The notes under the pieces are model-generated. The model saw only the letters and a list, made by a program, of their open reading frames with translations, did no database searches and had not been told where the DNA came from. A stretch of 64,000 nt of DNA, taken from positions 38,378,001 to 38,442,000 of the forward strand of contig OX467082.1 of the NCBI GenBank assembly GCA_950106755.1. Reading direction: 5' to 3'. The position numbers were made by a program, and so were the translations under genes. Below, piece by piece: positions 23,768 to 35,737 of the stretch. Every line of letters begins with the position of its first letter. Position 1 is the first letter of the stretch. Origin of the DNA: Climacium dendroides. Its lineage: Eukaryota; Streptophyta; Bryopsida; Hypnales; Climaciaceae.

Positions 23768-25961
23768 CCAAAAGCTCTTCCAAATCCCCTATATTTTAAT
23801 ACAATAAGTTTATAACACACTTTGAAATAAAAGTGCCCTAAATCCTAATTATAGCTCAAAATAGATCAAATAACATTACTTTCATCTCACCAAACAATTT
23901 CTGCAACCCAAAGACCATTTGAAAACAAAGGGAGCATATATTTCATACAACCTCGTCGTTACACAAATGCTTTGAACCACAGCTAAAAAGAAATGTTCCT
24001 TCACCCTGAAACAATCTCATAAATAGACAAATGCTTCAACCCAACGACAAAATAATGTTCTTTCAACTCATTTCTGCAAACAATGTATTGTTTCACTAAA
24101 CCTTTGAGAACAATAATGATCACTCCTGAGCAATTGAAGGATTGTTGGTGGACATTCTCAAGGAAATCTTACATATCAAAAAATTACTGCTTCCAAGTCT
24201 CTGAATTCTTTTCACATTTCCATCCTAACAATGGATTGCTACAAAGCATAAGCGCTTGAACATAGAACAACTTTGTTCAGTTTTCAATTCTGAGTTTGGC
24301 AAATATCTAGTGTCATATTAAATAGACAAATCACATTTGACTACCAAAATCACATTTTGTGTACTACAATTCTGTGTTAGATGAAATCAAACCAAATGAT
24401 AACAAACATAATTTTAGGAGGTGAATGAATGGACAAAAACGGTCATTATCGATGAAAATGACGATAAAAACATTATACTCAATTCAATGGCAAGTTTGAT
24501 AACAACTAAAACCAAGAGTATCACTTCACCAAATAGGAAAATCTTATGTGACATATGAACAAGAGTATAAAAAATTGCTTTCAAACTTAGTTGTACACTT
24601 GAAATTCAACAAAAAACCTCATCACACCATCTAAAACAAACTGCAACATGTACTATCAAATATTCTTGCATCAATTAAGTTGAGGTGAGACACATTAGAA
24701 CATTATAATTTATAAATACTATATTGAAAAAAAACAATCACTACTAAACAAGAGTGGCCAATTCCATCTCAATACCACTCAATAACTCACACTTGATTCA
24801 TACAAGCCTTGATAGGGTGGAAGACACTAAATCCAAGACATTCCATGACATGGGAACTCACCTTTCTCTACTTCCTCCAAAAACCAGAACCTCTTGATCT
24901 CCACTCGCACAATTAACCAAGAAGTGGTATGATATAACCTGAAAAATCATGCATTTCACCTGAGCATCACTTCATACTTCAAAGGAAAAAAAACATTAAA
25001 ACATTCAATACCAAGAAAACAAGGTCTTTTAAAACCCAAATTATTGTTCACAATTTATCACATTTTCATTCATCTTTTAAATTATGTTTTCTACATGTAT
25101 TTCATGACAAACCAGTGAGTGGAAGGGCTGTTTTTATAAAGACTCAAGCATTACTTGGGAGGAATGAGTAACTCTTTGGAAAAACAGTCGGTCAAGAAAC
25201 ACTATGTTCATCATTCAAAATACTGACTTCCGAGAACTTAGGGGATGAACAAACCACCTTTCCGACAAAGTGTCCCACATCTTTCCGTGTTACTTCGATG
25301 GATAACACCCTAGATTGTGTCCCTGTTTTCAAGCAAGGCCCTCGAAATGGATCTCCAAAGAAAGAGAGACTTGTCGAATGAATTGTCTCCAAAATTGTTT
25401 TAGACAAAATCAAAAAGCTGTGGCATGCACTAGCTAGCTTCCGGATTTAGATAGGCCTCCAGAGGAGGCTCATCGAGATGCCAAAATTGAAATACCTACA
25501 ATAGGGAGGCAAGCAACATGGAAAACGTTATGGTGGGTTCAGCTTCAGAAAAGAAAACTCAACCCATAATCCTACATTAGGTCAGATTTACTTGCTTAAA
25601 CCTGCAAATCTAAAGAACTAGCCAAACTTGGAGATGGGGCCTCCTCAGTTACATGGACCACACTTCCTCCATACACAGAGATTTTGCAAACGACAGTCTA
25701 TTTAGTAAAATTAACTACATCCTGCAATGACACAAATGTATGTACATGAAGGTCTGCGAGACCGGACGGACACAACTTTATGTTTTAGAGACAAGTGCCC
25801 AAAGATTGGAATACCGACAATTTAATCGAAATTGTCGGTATCCAAAGCAACGATCTCTTCTTTCATTTGCTACCAAAACATTGACCAAGTCTGACAACAG
25901 TACTAGGCTCAACAACAATGGTAGTGGCGATTTTGTTTGTGTAACGTGTCTCCACCCTTCA
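23768..25961. other. Intergenic DNA
   Basis: AT-rich up to about 25100, then more balanced. From 25190 to 25415 a minus-strand frame of 73 residues (with FFGDPFRGPCLKTG) has a gene-like look, but I recognise nothing in it and no neighbouring exon supports it. No gene is called. Confidence 0.3.
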
Positions 25962-26992
25962 GCACTAAGTCCCCGACGTTTCTTCGCAAAACGCCGGGGA
26001 TCCACCTGCTGCCCATCAGCCCTCCTGCCCCGCCCGTCCCTTCCCCGGTTATCAACCCGACAGCTCTTCCGCGACTCCTGCGCACAATACAAAGCTATCT
26101 TCGGCACACTTCCACGCGTGACTTGTAATGCAGACTTAATTTTTCTTCAAATGAGGTCACAGTTGTTGGAATTGGATTACTCATTGTGAACTTCATAATC
26201 TCAGCAAGCGTGGGTTCGCTCCTCCAGAGGCTTGCACTTCCACCGCTTCGCAGGAAGATGAAATCCTTGGGACAGCAAATTTCTTCACTGCCAAAAACAA
26301 CATCGATTTTAGCTCCTGTTGCAGACAAAGAAAAAGACTTGGCCACAGTCCCCATCCTGAAGTCTACCTTTGAACCTTCAGCTTCTTCCGCCTTTGAACC
26401 TTAAGCGTACTCATATTTCTTAAAAAGCTCTACAAATTACAAATATCACAAATACGAATAATTTTAGAACAGAATTTATATTCATGGCTTATCTTGAGCT
26501 TTCAAGGAGAAGGATGTAGTTGTCCAAAACAGATTGCATCTCAAAAGAACTACTTTAATTAGATTGACAAAGTAATGAAGGATACACTAATACGGCATAA
26601 GATCAATCTTAATATAACGCTAAATTTAATTTGAAGTTCAATTTAATTTGAAGTAAATGCTGGTTCCCAATCCCTGTTACGAATGCGTGTTAGAGGTCAT
26701 TGGAATCCCCTGACATTAATTTCGGATTATCTCAATGTGAGGAGTGTACAAATCTAATAAATATCAAGAAATATTAAGAATTTGGTCAAGCTAATCGAGG
26801 TCCTCTGAAATGCAGCACATGTAAGCACCTGCAATTTATATTCTAAACCTGACAAACAATATGCATAACTCACGCATTGTCGATTGGCCTTCAAACTGCG
26901 AGCTCGTCAAAGAGAACCCCAAACTCTAGTAAATCGGTAGTTTCAGTTTAATTAATGTTAGGGATTTCCAACATTAATTAGGGTTTAGAGCA

Positions 26993-27152
26993 GCTTAAAT
27001 TCGAATTTCAGGCTTCAAGTGGTCACTGGGGTTCCGGGCAGGAGATTGAATCAGTTTCAGTTTATCAAATGATAGCTTGAATTCGAAATTTAAGTTTTCA
27101 GTGGTCGCTGGGGTTTGGGGAAGGAGATTCAGACAGGTTAAGTTGATTAAAT
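26993..27152 (+). repeat. Two-copy ~80-bp tandem duplication
   Basis: The block from 'cttaaattcgaatttc' through 'tcaaatgatag' is followed at once by a diverged copy (cttgaattcgaaatttaa through ttaaatgataac). Both contain 'agtggtcRctggggtt' and 'aggagatt'. No coding sense is evident. Confidence 0.6.
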
Positions 27153-27182
27153 GATAACTTCCAATGGGGCCAACATTTGGGG

Positions 27183-27400
27183 CTTAACCCCTAAATGACG
27201 GACCTATGACCGTTGATTTCAAGCCTCACTGTCATCACTCAATTTGTTGCCATTTTGCAACAAGATATATATGAAAAAAATTTAATTTATTTTTCAGAGA
27301 TGAAACAAAATGTCTTCTTTGTTGCACCAAAATTTTACATTTTTTTGTAAATAATTGATTTGTTTGTGAATTTTTGTAGATATAATGAAGAAAAATCATA
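27183..27400 (+). repeat. Fragment of the ~1-kb TIR element family
   Basis: The stretch beginning taacccctaaatgacggacc matches the start of the copy at 39138 (taacccctaaatgacagacc), continuing through the 'atcactcaattt' and 'tttatttttcagagatgaa' blocks. The far end was not found, so this copy looks truncated or diverged. Confidence 0.5.
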
Positions 27401-28346
27401 TCAAATAGAAAATTATTTTAAAAAATCTGAAAATTTCACTATGTGTGCATATTATAGTGATGAACAACATGGTGTAAACTCATTTTCCGTACCATTCTAT
27501 AATTAGAACGTAGTAGACATTGAAAATACATCCAAAGTTTAAACTGCAATAAAAAATTGATTATTAGGAATTTTTTCAGAATTCAAATTGGAGTAGAAAC
27601 TAGAGTGAATGAACTTTATTTTGTTAGTTGGGCTTAAATTCAAAAAATATCATTTTTGTAGAGAAATTTCAGATTTAAAGCAAGGAGCAACAACTTTCTA
27701 AAATACACTAAAATAGCATATTTTGTGATCCGTTTTTTTTGGAACTTCTCGTTTATGTGAAGACAAACAACAGCATAACTCCAAACTCAACTAGATTATC
27801 TTCATAACCCAACATGGAAGGTCAACAAGAAAAAAGTGGATGAAAAACTGCTTCCCAGCTCACTTTAGTTCAAGAAACATTCATCCAAAAGCCACAAAAT
27901 GGCCTTGTCGTCGTTTCTGGGTTAAAGACCTTGAATCCCCACAATTGAAACATTGAAGCATGATGAAAAAACTGCGACCTCAACAACTGCGACCTCATTT
28001 GAGGAAAAAAAAAAGATGCAGTACCTGAAGACTGAGCGCGCGTGGAAGTGCGCCGGATTGCAACGACGACGAAGGAACCTCGCAGCAGGAGTCGCGGATT
28101 GACAACCGGGAAGGGGCAGGCTGCTGTGCTACCGGGCAAGGGTCTCCAGCTCGGGCAAGAGGGGTGTTGGATAGCAGATGTGTCCCCGGCGTTTTGTGAA
28201 AATCGTCGGGGACTTAGTGCCGAGCACCTGCCACGAAACAGGAAAGAGAAAAACACAAAACAGGAAACACAGCATGTTAAGGATGCTGAGTGATGAAGTG
28301 TGGGTATTTCACCTCATGCGACAAAAAATTCTTCAAGAGGCCCAAG

Positions 28347-28868
28347 TTTCACCCGCCGGCTCTCAGAATGTCTCTGATCTTGCAACAAACGCTCGTGATC
28401 ACAAGTCGCACTCCCTCGCAGACTCGCAGAGCTCCTGACTTGGATCGAAAGACTGAAAGGACGACTCAGCCTTGTGTAAGAAAAACGCCAATCGCTCAGA
28501 GGACCGAGTCCTCACGAAAAGTTTCACCCGCCGACTCTTAGAATGTCTCTGATCTTGCAACAAATGCTCGTGAATACAACTCGCACTCCCTCGCAGACTT
28601 GCAGAGCTCTTGGCTTGGATCAAAGGACTGAAGACGACTCAGCCTTGCGTAAGAAAAATGCCAAGCGCCCAGAGGATCGAGTCCTCACGAAAAGTTCCAC
28701 CCGCCGACTCTCAAAATGTCTCTGATCTTGCAACAAATGCTCGTGAACACTGCTCGCACTCCCTCACAGACTCGCAGGGCTCCTGGTTTGGGTCGAAGGA
28801 CTAAAAGGACGAGTCAGCCTCGCGTAAGAACAACGCCAATCGCCCAGAGGACCGAGTCCTCACGAAAA
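28347..28868 (+). repeat. GC-rich tandem repeat, 3 units of ~174 bp
   Basis: Units start at 28347, 28522 and 28695 (lengths 175, 173 and about 174). Each contains tttcacccgccg, tctctgatcttgcaacaaa, gcactccctc, cgactcagcct and gaccgagtcctcacgaaaa. Unit lengths are not multiples of three, so a repeated protein is unlikely. The array is much more GC-rich than its surroundings. Short cactgttccaactcacgaaa-type repeats follow to 28905. Confidence 0.85.
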
Positions 28869-29093
28869 CACTGTTCCAACTCACGAAAGCACTGTTGCAA
28901 CTGAGGGTGTACTGTACATCTGCTAGACTAAGCCTGACCATTTAATCCTCACATTTGAGGTTCAATACCCGAGACCCTATATCAGCAATTGAAGTGTCAG
29001 AAGTTTATATGTCTAGATGAGGCCACCTCCCCAAAGGCATTGCAGGAAGTGTATGCACTGAATGACAAAACACAATTTCTTTACATTACTCAC

Positions 29094-29290
29094 CTACAAA
29101 CCCTGCAAGGTAGCACATGTCAGTGCGGAACTTGCCATCACTGGAGATTAGATGCTGCATTACAATGGCCACTACTTCAAGGTAGGTCAATGCATACTGA
29201 AGCCTGTTCCTCATCATCACTACCAAGAGTATTTCCAGTATTTCCTCTCCTTGTGTGGTCCGGGAGACGACTTGGGGCCCTCTGAAGCAC
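29094..29290 (-). pseudogene. Fragment of ribosomal protein eS4 (RPS4) gene
   Basis: Read on the minus strand, one frame gives RNRLQYALTYLEVVAIVMQ followed by a DGKFRTD and AGF segment, which closely follows the highly conserved block of cytosolic 40S protein eS4. Just before it, in another frame, lies GPKSSPGPHKERKYW, matching the eS4 stretch that normally precedes this block, so a frameshift separates them near 29250. The fragment ends at a good donor-like GTGAGT (29093-29088), and the next eS4 segment was not found. Substitutions at normally invariant positions and the missing N- and C-terminal parts show a relic. The retained splice site suggests a genomic fragment rather than a processed copy. 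Confidence 0.75.
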
Positions 29291-29339
29291 AATCCAAACA
29301 GTTGATAAGCGAACGAAAAAACATCGGACCCACGTGAAA

Positions 29340-30690
29340 CATCCCCAAGAATCGAGAAAACATAAAACATGAACCCTCAAAAATGGCACTGTAGAATATT
29401 CATGTCTTACACAATCGCAGAAACACAAACCGCATAGAACACACGACAATAGAGAGCTACTTCCATATCACAAGGCTCTTTCTTCTTCACACCCGATTCC
29501 AAAAACCTAAATGACTGAATCACAACAAAAAAACTCTCCAACATACGCCAGAGAATGAAGTGGAAGACTAACGTCAGCTTCTTCATAATTGAAAAGGAAA
29601 CTCACCACAATCAGCAGCGGAAGGACGACGCGAAGGGCTGCAGAAGAATCTACAACGAGGTCGGCGAGCTCGAAACAAAACAGTCCAAGCCACCACCTTG
29701 GAAGCCCTTGTAGTCGTCTAGTTGTCTGAAATATCATCCAGCAACGGAAAGTTCATCCAGATATTTTTGGGAACGAAATGGAACGCGATGGGATCTTAAA
29801 TTTTCGGACCGCACCCTGTGTGGTAAGGTAAAGGAGTTTGATCATCTTGTTGCTGAAATTTTTCAATTTTTTCCCACATTAGTACAAGTGTGAGAAATTA
29901 TATTTTTTTGACAAAGTATAAATTTCCTAGGAATTTTTGAAGTGTTTAGCCCAAAAGAGTTTATAGACTACCTTAAAACCAACAAAATCTGAATGCATAA
30001 TACTCATCTTACTACCTAATGCAATCATAATATTTTCTATCATGGAAGGTCTAAAAAGTTGATTTTTTCAATGAAATTCACACCGAAAAGTTAGAAATTC
30101 CTAATGAGGTCATTGTTCACTCCATTACTGTCATGTAAAACATGCATTGTGGTCCACATCTCACACATTGCAAAAAAAAAAACAATGGATCATTTCCTAG
30201 GCAATTGCAATAGGTTGTTTTACCTTAAGCAGTAAAAGGCTAGAAGAAATTTCTAACTAAATGTCTATAAGTTGCAATAAAATTTGTAGGAAGAAATCTT
30301 TTTGCATTTTGTTTTTCAGGTTAATCTCAACTACAAAAGGTTTTGGACTATGTTTGCACCTAAAATGCTCCAAAACTGTCATTTCTAGTACAAGTATCAA
30401 ATTTTAGAAAAAAAACATTTTTGAACATATGTTTTCACAAGATCTTGTAGTACTTTGGTTAAGGATGAATTCATTCTTCAAGGCAATATTGGTCATGCTT
30501 CTTTGGATTCATTCTTCAAGGCAAGTTGGCTATATATTTGAAATTGCTTGAAATTTGGAATTGTACAACATATAGAAAAAAAATAGTAAATAGAAAGAAG
30601 TAGAAAATTATTCAAATTACTGAAGTGTCAACAATTAATTTATGAAATTAGAAAATGCCAATCCCAATGGTTTTAATATCGTAGTAAATA
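29340..30690. other. Intergenic DNA
   Basis: To about 29800 the composition is balanced, with short frames on both strands but nothing recognisable. Beyond that it is AT-rich. No gene is supported. Confidence 0.3.
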
Positions 30691-31050
30691 ATAAATAATC
30701 TACATCTAATCTAAGATTGTCCGTAACTTTCTCATAACTATTCCAAATGGAATGAATCAAAGCTTCAAATGTAGACAAAAATATAAGATTTTAGGGAAAA
30801 ATATTTTAATTATTTTTTGACTTTTTTTGATTTATTTGTGCTGCCCATTGACTTTTGTTTTTGGGTTATTGTGCCATAACTTTTTATCCCATGCACCAAT
30901 CAAAACAAAAATTATATATTCACAAAGATCTTTGTAAACTCCACAACCTCAAAAAATCTCAAAAGCATTCACTACAAATTGAGACAATAGGAACCTACCT
31001 GGACCCAAATTGTCTCTCAATGGGGACAAATGGTCCTTTAGATATTAATG
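30690..31050 (+). repeat. Truncated copy of the ~0.9-kb TIR element family
   Basis: The stretch matches the right half of the element at 34821-35737, sharing 'aatgaatcaaagcttcaaatgtagacaa', 'aattgagacaataggaacctacct' and the terminal 'ggtcctttagatattaa' in variant form. The left half is missing or unrecognisable. Confidence 0.5.
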
Positions 31051-33762
31051 TTTATCAACTGCAAAGTGTAGCAACAAGCACACATTGGTGAACATTAATA
31101 GAACCCCATTCTTCTAGCATATACTAAATTTGTGAAAAGGATATTTTTAGCCTTGTGAAAAGGAATTGAGATTGATTTCATAAAAAAAAGCAAAATGAAA
31201 ACTTCTATGAAATAAATACAAGAAAATTTTAATTTTGATATTTAATGATCCAAACACATCCAAACACCCCTATTCATATACCTCCAATGCAACCCTTAAA
31301 AAACAAAATCATATAAATTTAAAAATTTGTTTAAAAATGCTAAACCATTCAAGAAATCATGCAAATGTTTCAAATGAACAAAAAATAACTCTAAATAATT
31401 TACAATGTTTTCATGGTCATAATCTACTATGGAGGAATTTGGTTGTCTAATGTCCATAATAAGATTGTTTTGTGTTTATTTTAAGAGATTTTCCAATCCA
31501 CTTCCAATGCATTTTCAAATAATTTCTCATTCATCCCAAGTAAGGGGTGAATCTTTTTAATCCAACCTTCTTCCATGATAAGTTTGAAAAACTAATGTTA
31601 ATAATTTACTTGTAGAGTAAAAATATTTAAGCAAAATGATGTAAAAATTCAAGGATTAATGAGTTGGAGAGTGTAGATGATCTTATGAGTAAGAGAGGAG
31701 GGCCTAAAATTGACCAAGCTCAAAATGTATCATGTATTCTAGATCAATTTGATATCTAGATTTTACACATAGCATAGTTTTTTTTTTGCCAAAACCATTA
31801 AAAATCTACATCTATCTTCTCCCCCCTCCCAACTCTTAGGGGCTAGGTATATCAAAATCCAATAATAGACTCTAATAGACTTTCATATTTTGATTGTATA
31901 CATCTTGAGTAATAATACCTAGTAAAAATGGTCCTTTGGGGTCCAACTATAAGTATCCCATTTTGAGCACAATTGATAATTGTGTACGTAAGGTAGTATA
32001 GTCTACAAGTGTCCCTCTCTTTTAAATCGCCCCCTATTATTAGTTGGAGAATGGAGAAGAGTGGATCTTTAAATGGACCACTTTAGCCATTGAATGAATC
32101 AAGGAAAAATTGTTTTTCTATTGCAAAAGTGAATCATTGTCTTTGATTTCCTCACATCTCTTTACTAGTTGCAAGCAGACAAATTTGGGAAAGCCTATCG
32201 TCACAAATAGGTGCCTTGTGTTCCAAATCTTCGAAAATTTATAAGCAATTCAAAAATGCTTGAAAAAACACAAAACCACTTGTATTAAGTTCAGTTCCAC
32301 ATCTATTTTTATTTCTCTGAAAAATGATTTAAAATTATTTTTGTCCACAGAAACCTATGAAAAAAGCAGACCAAACCTTAAATGGAATGGTTGCTTTTAG
32401 AGCATCCTACCTTACCATTTGTCAATGCAAGGAGGAGTAGCCATGTTATCATGGCAGTGCTCATTTTATCTGCAAAACCCATGGCAACAAGGTCAGTGAA
32501 CTTCTGATACCATGTCATGCAACCTATTTTCTGTATGCAAGGCAGTCAGGATCCATAACTTGGGGCTTCTTGATATTATATAAGGTAACAGGCTCTGAAA
32601 TCACTCACATCCTCAAAATGTATACTATGTGTACATGTTGCTTTTTCATAGCCTTAGTGTAACATGTTAGAGCCCTATACCATTTCGACTTCAAAATTTT
32701 ATAACTAATTTCACAAAGCTCCAAAAAATATGAAACGACTTGTGTTAAATGCCAATTCCACTTGTCTTTCAAGGAAAATTTACTGAAAATTATCTCAAGA
32801 AACTTTGCATTCCCAGAATTTAGTTTCAGCTTTAAGGTGGGCAGTTTCTGGACCTATTCCCTTCAATGGGTTCCCAACAAGCAATTCACTCAACAAGGTT
32901 AATAACAAATTAAAAACTTTTGAGTAAAAATTCCAACAAAATAGCATTCAAATCATGAATGGCTTTCAAAACAATTCAAATTTTGAAACCTCACTAAATT
33001 TTGAAAGCCATTTACAATTTGTGTTTTGAAATGAAAAGACAACTCTTTATATACATATGGGGTGGTTAGTAGAAAGTAAAACAAACAATGTGGGATATAA
33101 GAATTAGAATTAGTTGAAGCTCAACCCCGCACTGTTAAGTCAAATTAAAGCATGAATTGTATTTGAAGTAGAATTTTAGACCTCATTTAAGCAAAGTAAA
33201 ATAACTTTTCCCAAAAAACTTTGCAACATACAAAGTTGAAAATCAAGTTAAATTTCATACTAAAAAAATGAGGCTCTAGCCCATGGTTATTTTCTATAAC
33301 CAAGGTCTTCGTACCAATTAAGGTAGAAATACCGAATTCCATCCCTGTACCTAATCCTTGTTCCATAGAGTACCCTTAAAGTGTCCCTAAAGTTTCATTA
33401 ATGTGTCTTACACATGTTCAATTTTGATTTGTTGACGCACTTGAAGGACACATACTAAACTCTAATTTGCTAACAACTGAATTTTGTGCAGTTTAGTTTT
33501 AGGTGCACCTATGAGACAATTCCAGTGGTCTAGAGACCCACCACTTTGAAAAATCATAAAAATTGCATACTACATCGGAAAAATCTAATTTTTTTTAATA
33601 TTCATGAATTTCTATTACTAATACTACAAAAATATTATTTTTAGAAAAATATGCTTCTAACTATGCTGAATTCCTTAAAGTAATGGTTTTAGGTGTTTTT
33701 ACCTTACTAAGTTCATTTCCACCTTGATTTGGAATTTGGTCATCTTAGGGCTAATTCAAAGA
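31051..33762. other. AT-rich intergenic DNA
   Basis: No gene is supported. Segments at about 32240-32360 and 32690-32810 are diverged copies of each other (acaaaaccacttgtattaa / atgaaacgacttgtgttaa, followed by a 'ccacatct' or 'ccacttgt' block), so old repeats fill this area. Confidence 0.3.
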
Positions 33763-33812
33763 GGGGTAACATGTCACTCCATCACTTTATTAATGGAGTG
33801 ACACATTACCCC
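33763..33812. repeat. Short inverted repeat / hairpin
   Basis: ggggtaacatgtcactccat and its inverse at the right end form a 20-base stem with two mismatches around a 10-base loop (cactttatta). It may be an inner fragment of a foldback element; no other role is indicated. Confidence 0.6.
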
Positions 33813-34820
33813 TTGTTGTCATAAAATCCCTAATTTTATCATAATATTCTCTGATTTTGTCATAAAATGAAGAGAATTGGAGGAGATTTTAGGTGGAATT
33901 AGGGCCAAAACAAGGTGATGGAATTGGGTTGCAAACGGAATTAAGCTAGTCTACCTTATGTTAGTCTTTGAGCATCATTCATGAATTTTTTTCAAGAAAC
34001 ACCACTAAGGCAGAAGCACCAATTATCAACACACCTAGTGGACAACCTATAGGGTGCACTGTTTCCATCCTTAGATTGGAACTCAAGCTTGGAATGTTTT
34101 TTTGTGTCTTTTTCAAGGTTAGGACTAATAAGGTTATGATACATTTCATGAACTAGTGAATAAGAAAGTAGTTCTTGAATGATGAGAATTGGAAGACTCT
34201 AGATATTGGCTACTAGACAAGTGCACTTTTAGGCTCCCAAAATTCATAGTAATTTCAATTTTGGAAATGAAATTTTAAAAATTTTGCAATTCATATATTT
34301 CCTATCTTCTTAAATGGGAAAATTTTCCACCACCTCATACTCTTCACCATGTGCTCCAATGTCACTTAAATGATTGATTAATGATGCTTCTATCTCAATA
34401 ACATTATTGTTGTGGAGCCCTTGCAATGGCTGGGTTTTTTTTTAAGCAAATGGAAACAAAATTTCATTAGAATTTAGAAAAATCCAAGCCTATCAACCAC
34501 ATTGTGACTTGGTTGATGAATACAATGACAAAAAAACAGACCACCACCCACCTCGATCAATAATGTAGACAAGCCTATCGCCACCTTGATTTGCAATCTA
34601 AATATCTTGGGGCCAATTCAAAGAGGGGCATAGTTGTTCCCAAAAATGTGTGCTTGTTTCATGAATCAAACCCAAGTGGAATTATATTTTTCCAATTAAA
34701 ATTGTAATTTTTGATATTTTCGAAAGTAGTCTGCCCAAAAATTATAAAACGGTTCATAGAATGGAGTCATAAATGTCCCATAAACAACCCATAACCGCCT
34801 TTCCATGTATGTAATGGCAC
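33813..34820. other. AT-rich intergenic DNA
   Basis: No gene is supported. The phrase 'gccaattcaaagaggggcat' near 34610 echoes 'gctaattcaaagaggggtaa' at 33750, another sign of decayed repeats. Confidence 0.3.
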
Positions 34821-35737
34821 TTAATCCCTAAAGGCCTAAGGCCATTTTTTTGTCAAAAAACAATCAAAATTGCCACTTCTACTACGTTCACTCAAGAAAA
34901 CAAATTATTTTTATGTTTTAGAATCTATCTATAGAAACTTGTACTTTGCTTAATTAAAATCATGCTGTAAAAAATTTATGAGGTTTGATTCTACAAATTG
35001 AGAGATATTAGCATCTAAAGTTGATTTGTTTTAACACTAGCTTGCAATTTGAAATGACTTTGACCACCATTTGTGAAAAAAAATTTGCACTCTAGACTGT
35101 GAACTAAAAAAAATTGTGTTGAAGAATTGAGGTGATAGTTTAGAAAAAAATCCCAAAAGTCAACACTTGGTTTTCATTCTTTAAAAAATTGTTAAGTAGA
35201 AGTAGGTCCAAGATTGAAAGAAGAACTAAATTATTAATAGTTCTTCAATGGGATTGAAACACAATAATCCCAATGGTGGAGATTGTTATTGCAAGCAAAC
35301 TTAACCTTCTCAAATAATTTTCTTTGAAAAATTATAAAAATTGCATTAAAAAATGAATTCTATAAGTTGTTTTTTCAAGAAAATGCTCAAATTGCTCCTC
35401 AAATAAGATTTTTCATAACTTTCACATCACTAATTCAAATGGAGTGAATGAAAGCTTCAAATGTAGACAAGAACTTGATCTATAAGAAAAAAAATTAAAA
35501 ATTAAATTTCAAGTTTTTGTGGATTTTTGTTTTGCCCGTGGAATGAAATTTTGGACTTTTTGTAGTATAACCTTTGCTCCCGGGCACGAATTAAAATAAA
35601 ATCACATTTTCATGAAGCTAGTAAGTTTTTCTATCTAATGAAAAAATTTCAAAAAGTTTCACTAAAAATTGAGGTCGTAGGAACGTGCCTAAAATCCATA
35701 TTGTCTCTTGAAGGGACAATGGGCCTTTAAAGATTAA
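34821..35737 (+). mobile_element. ~0.9-kb non-autonomous element with TTAATCYYTAAAGGCC ends
   Basis: The ends are mirror images (TTAATCCCTAAAGGCC at the left, GGCCTTTAAAGATTAA at the right), giving a 16-base inverted repeat with two mismatches. The body has no gene. Related copies, mostly inverted, occur at 37333-38464, 39138-40074 and 54389-55275, with partial copies at 27183 and 30690. Shared internal landmarks include 'caaatggagtgaatgaaagcttcaaatgtagac', 'gtaggtccaagattgaaag' and 'gggattgaaacacaataatc'. Superfamily is unclear because no target duplication is evident. Confidence 0.65.

Larger units (their letters stand above)
25962..28220. mobile_element. Candidate DNA transposon with ~220-bp GC-rich inverted ends
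   Basis: The left arm (25962-26180) and the right arm (27985-28220, inverted) share gcactaagtccccgacg, aaaacgccgggga, cgcgactcctg, cacttccacgcg and caaatgaggtc in the same order, spaced over ~220 bases with substitutions and indels. Each tip can fold on itself (ccccgacgttt against aaaacgccgggg). No target-site duplication is evident and no transposase lies inside, so a Mutator-like or other non-autonomous element is possible. An inverted segmental duplication is the alternative. Confidence 0.45.

Noticed and set aside
28042..28904. Several short open frames in the GC-rich repeats
   Set aside because: Unit lengths of 173-175 bp shift the frame from unit to unit, so they do not encode one repeated protein.
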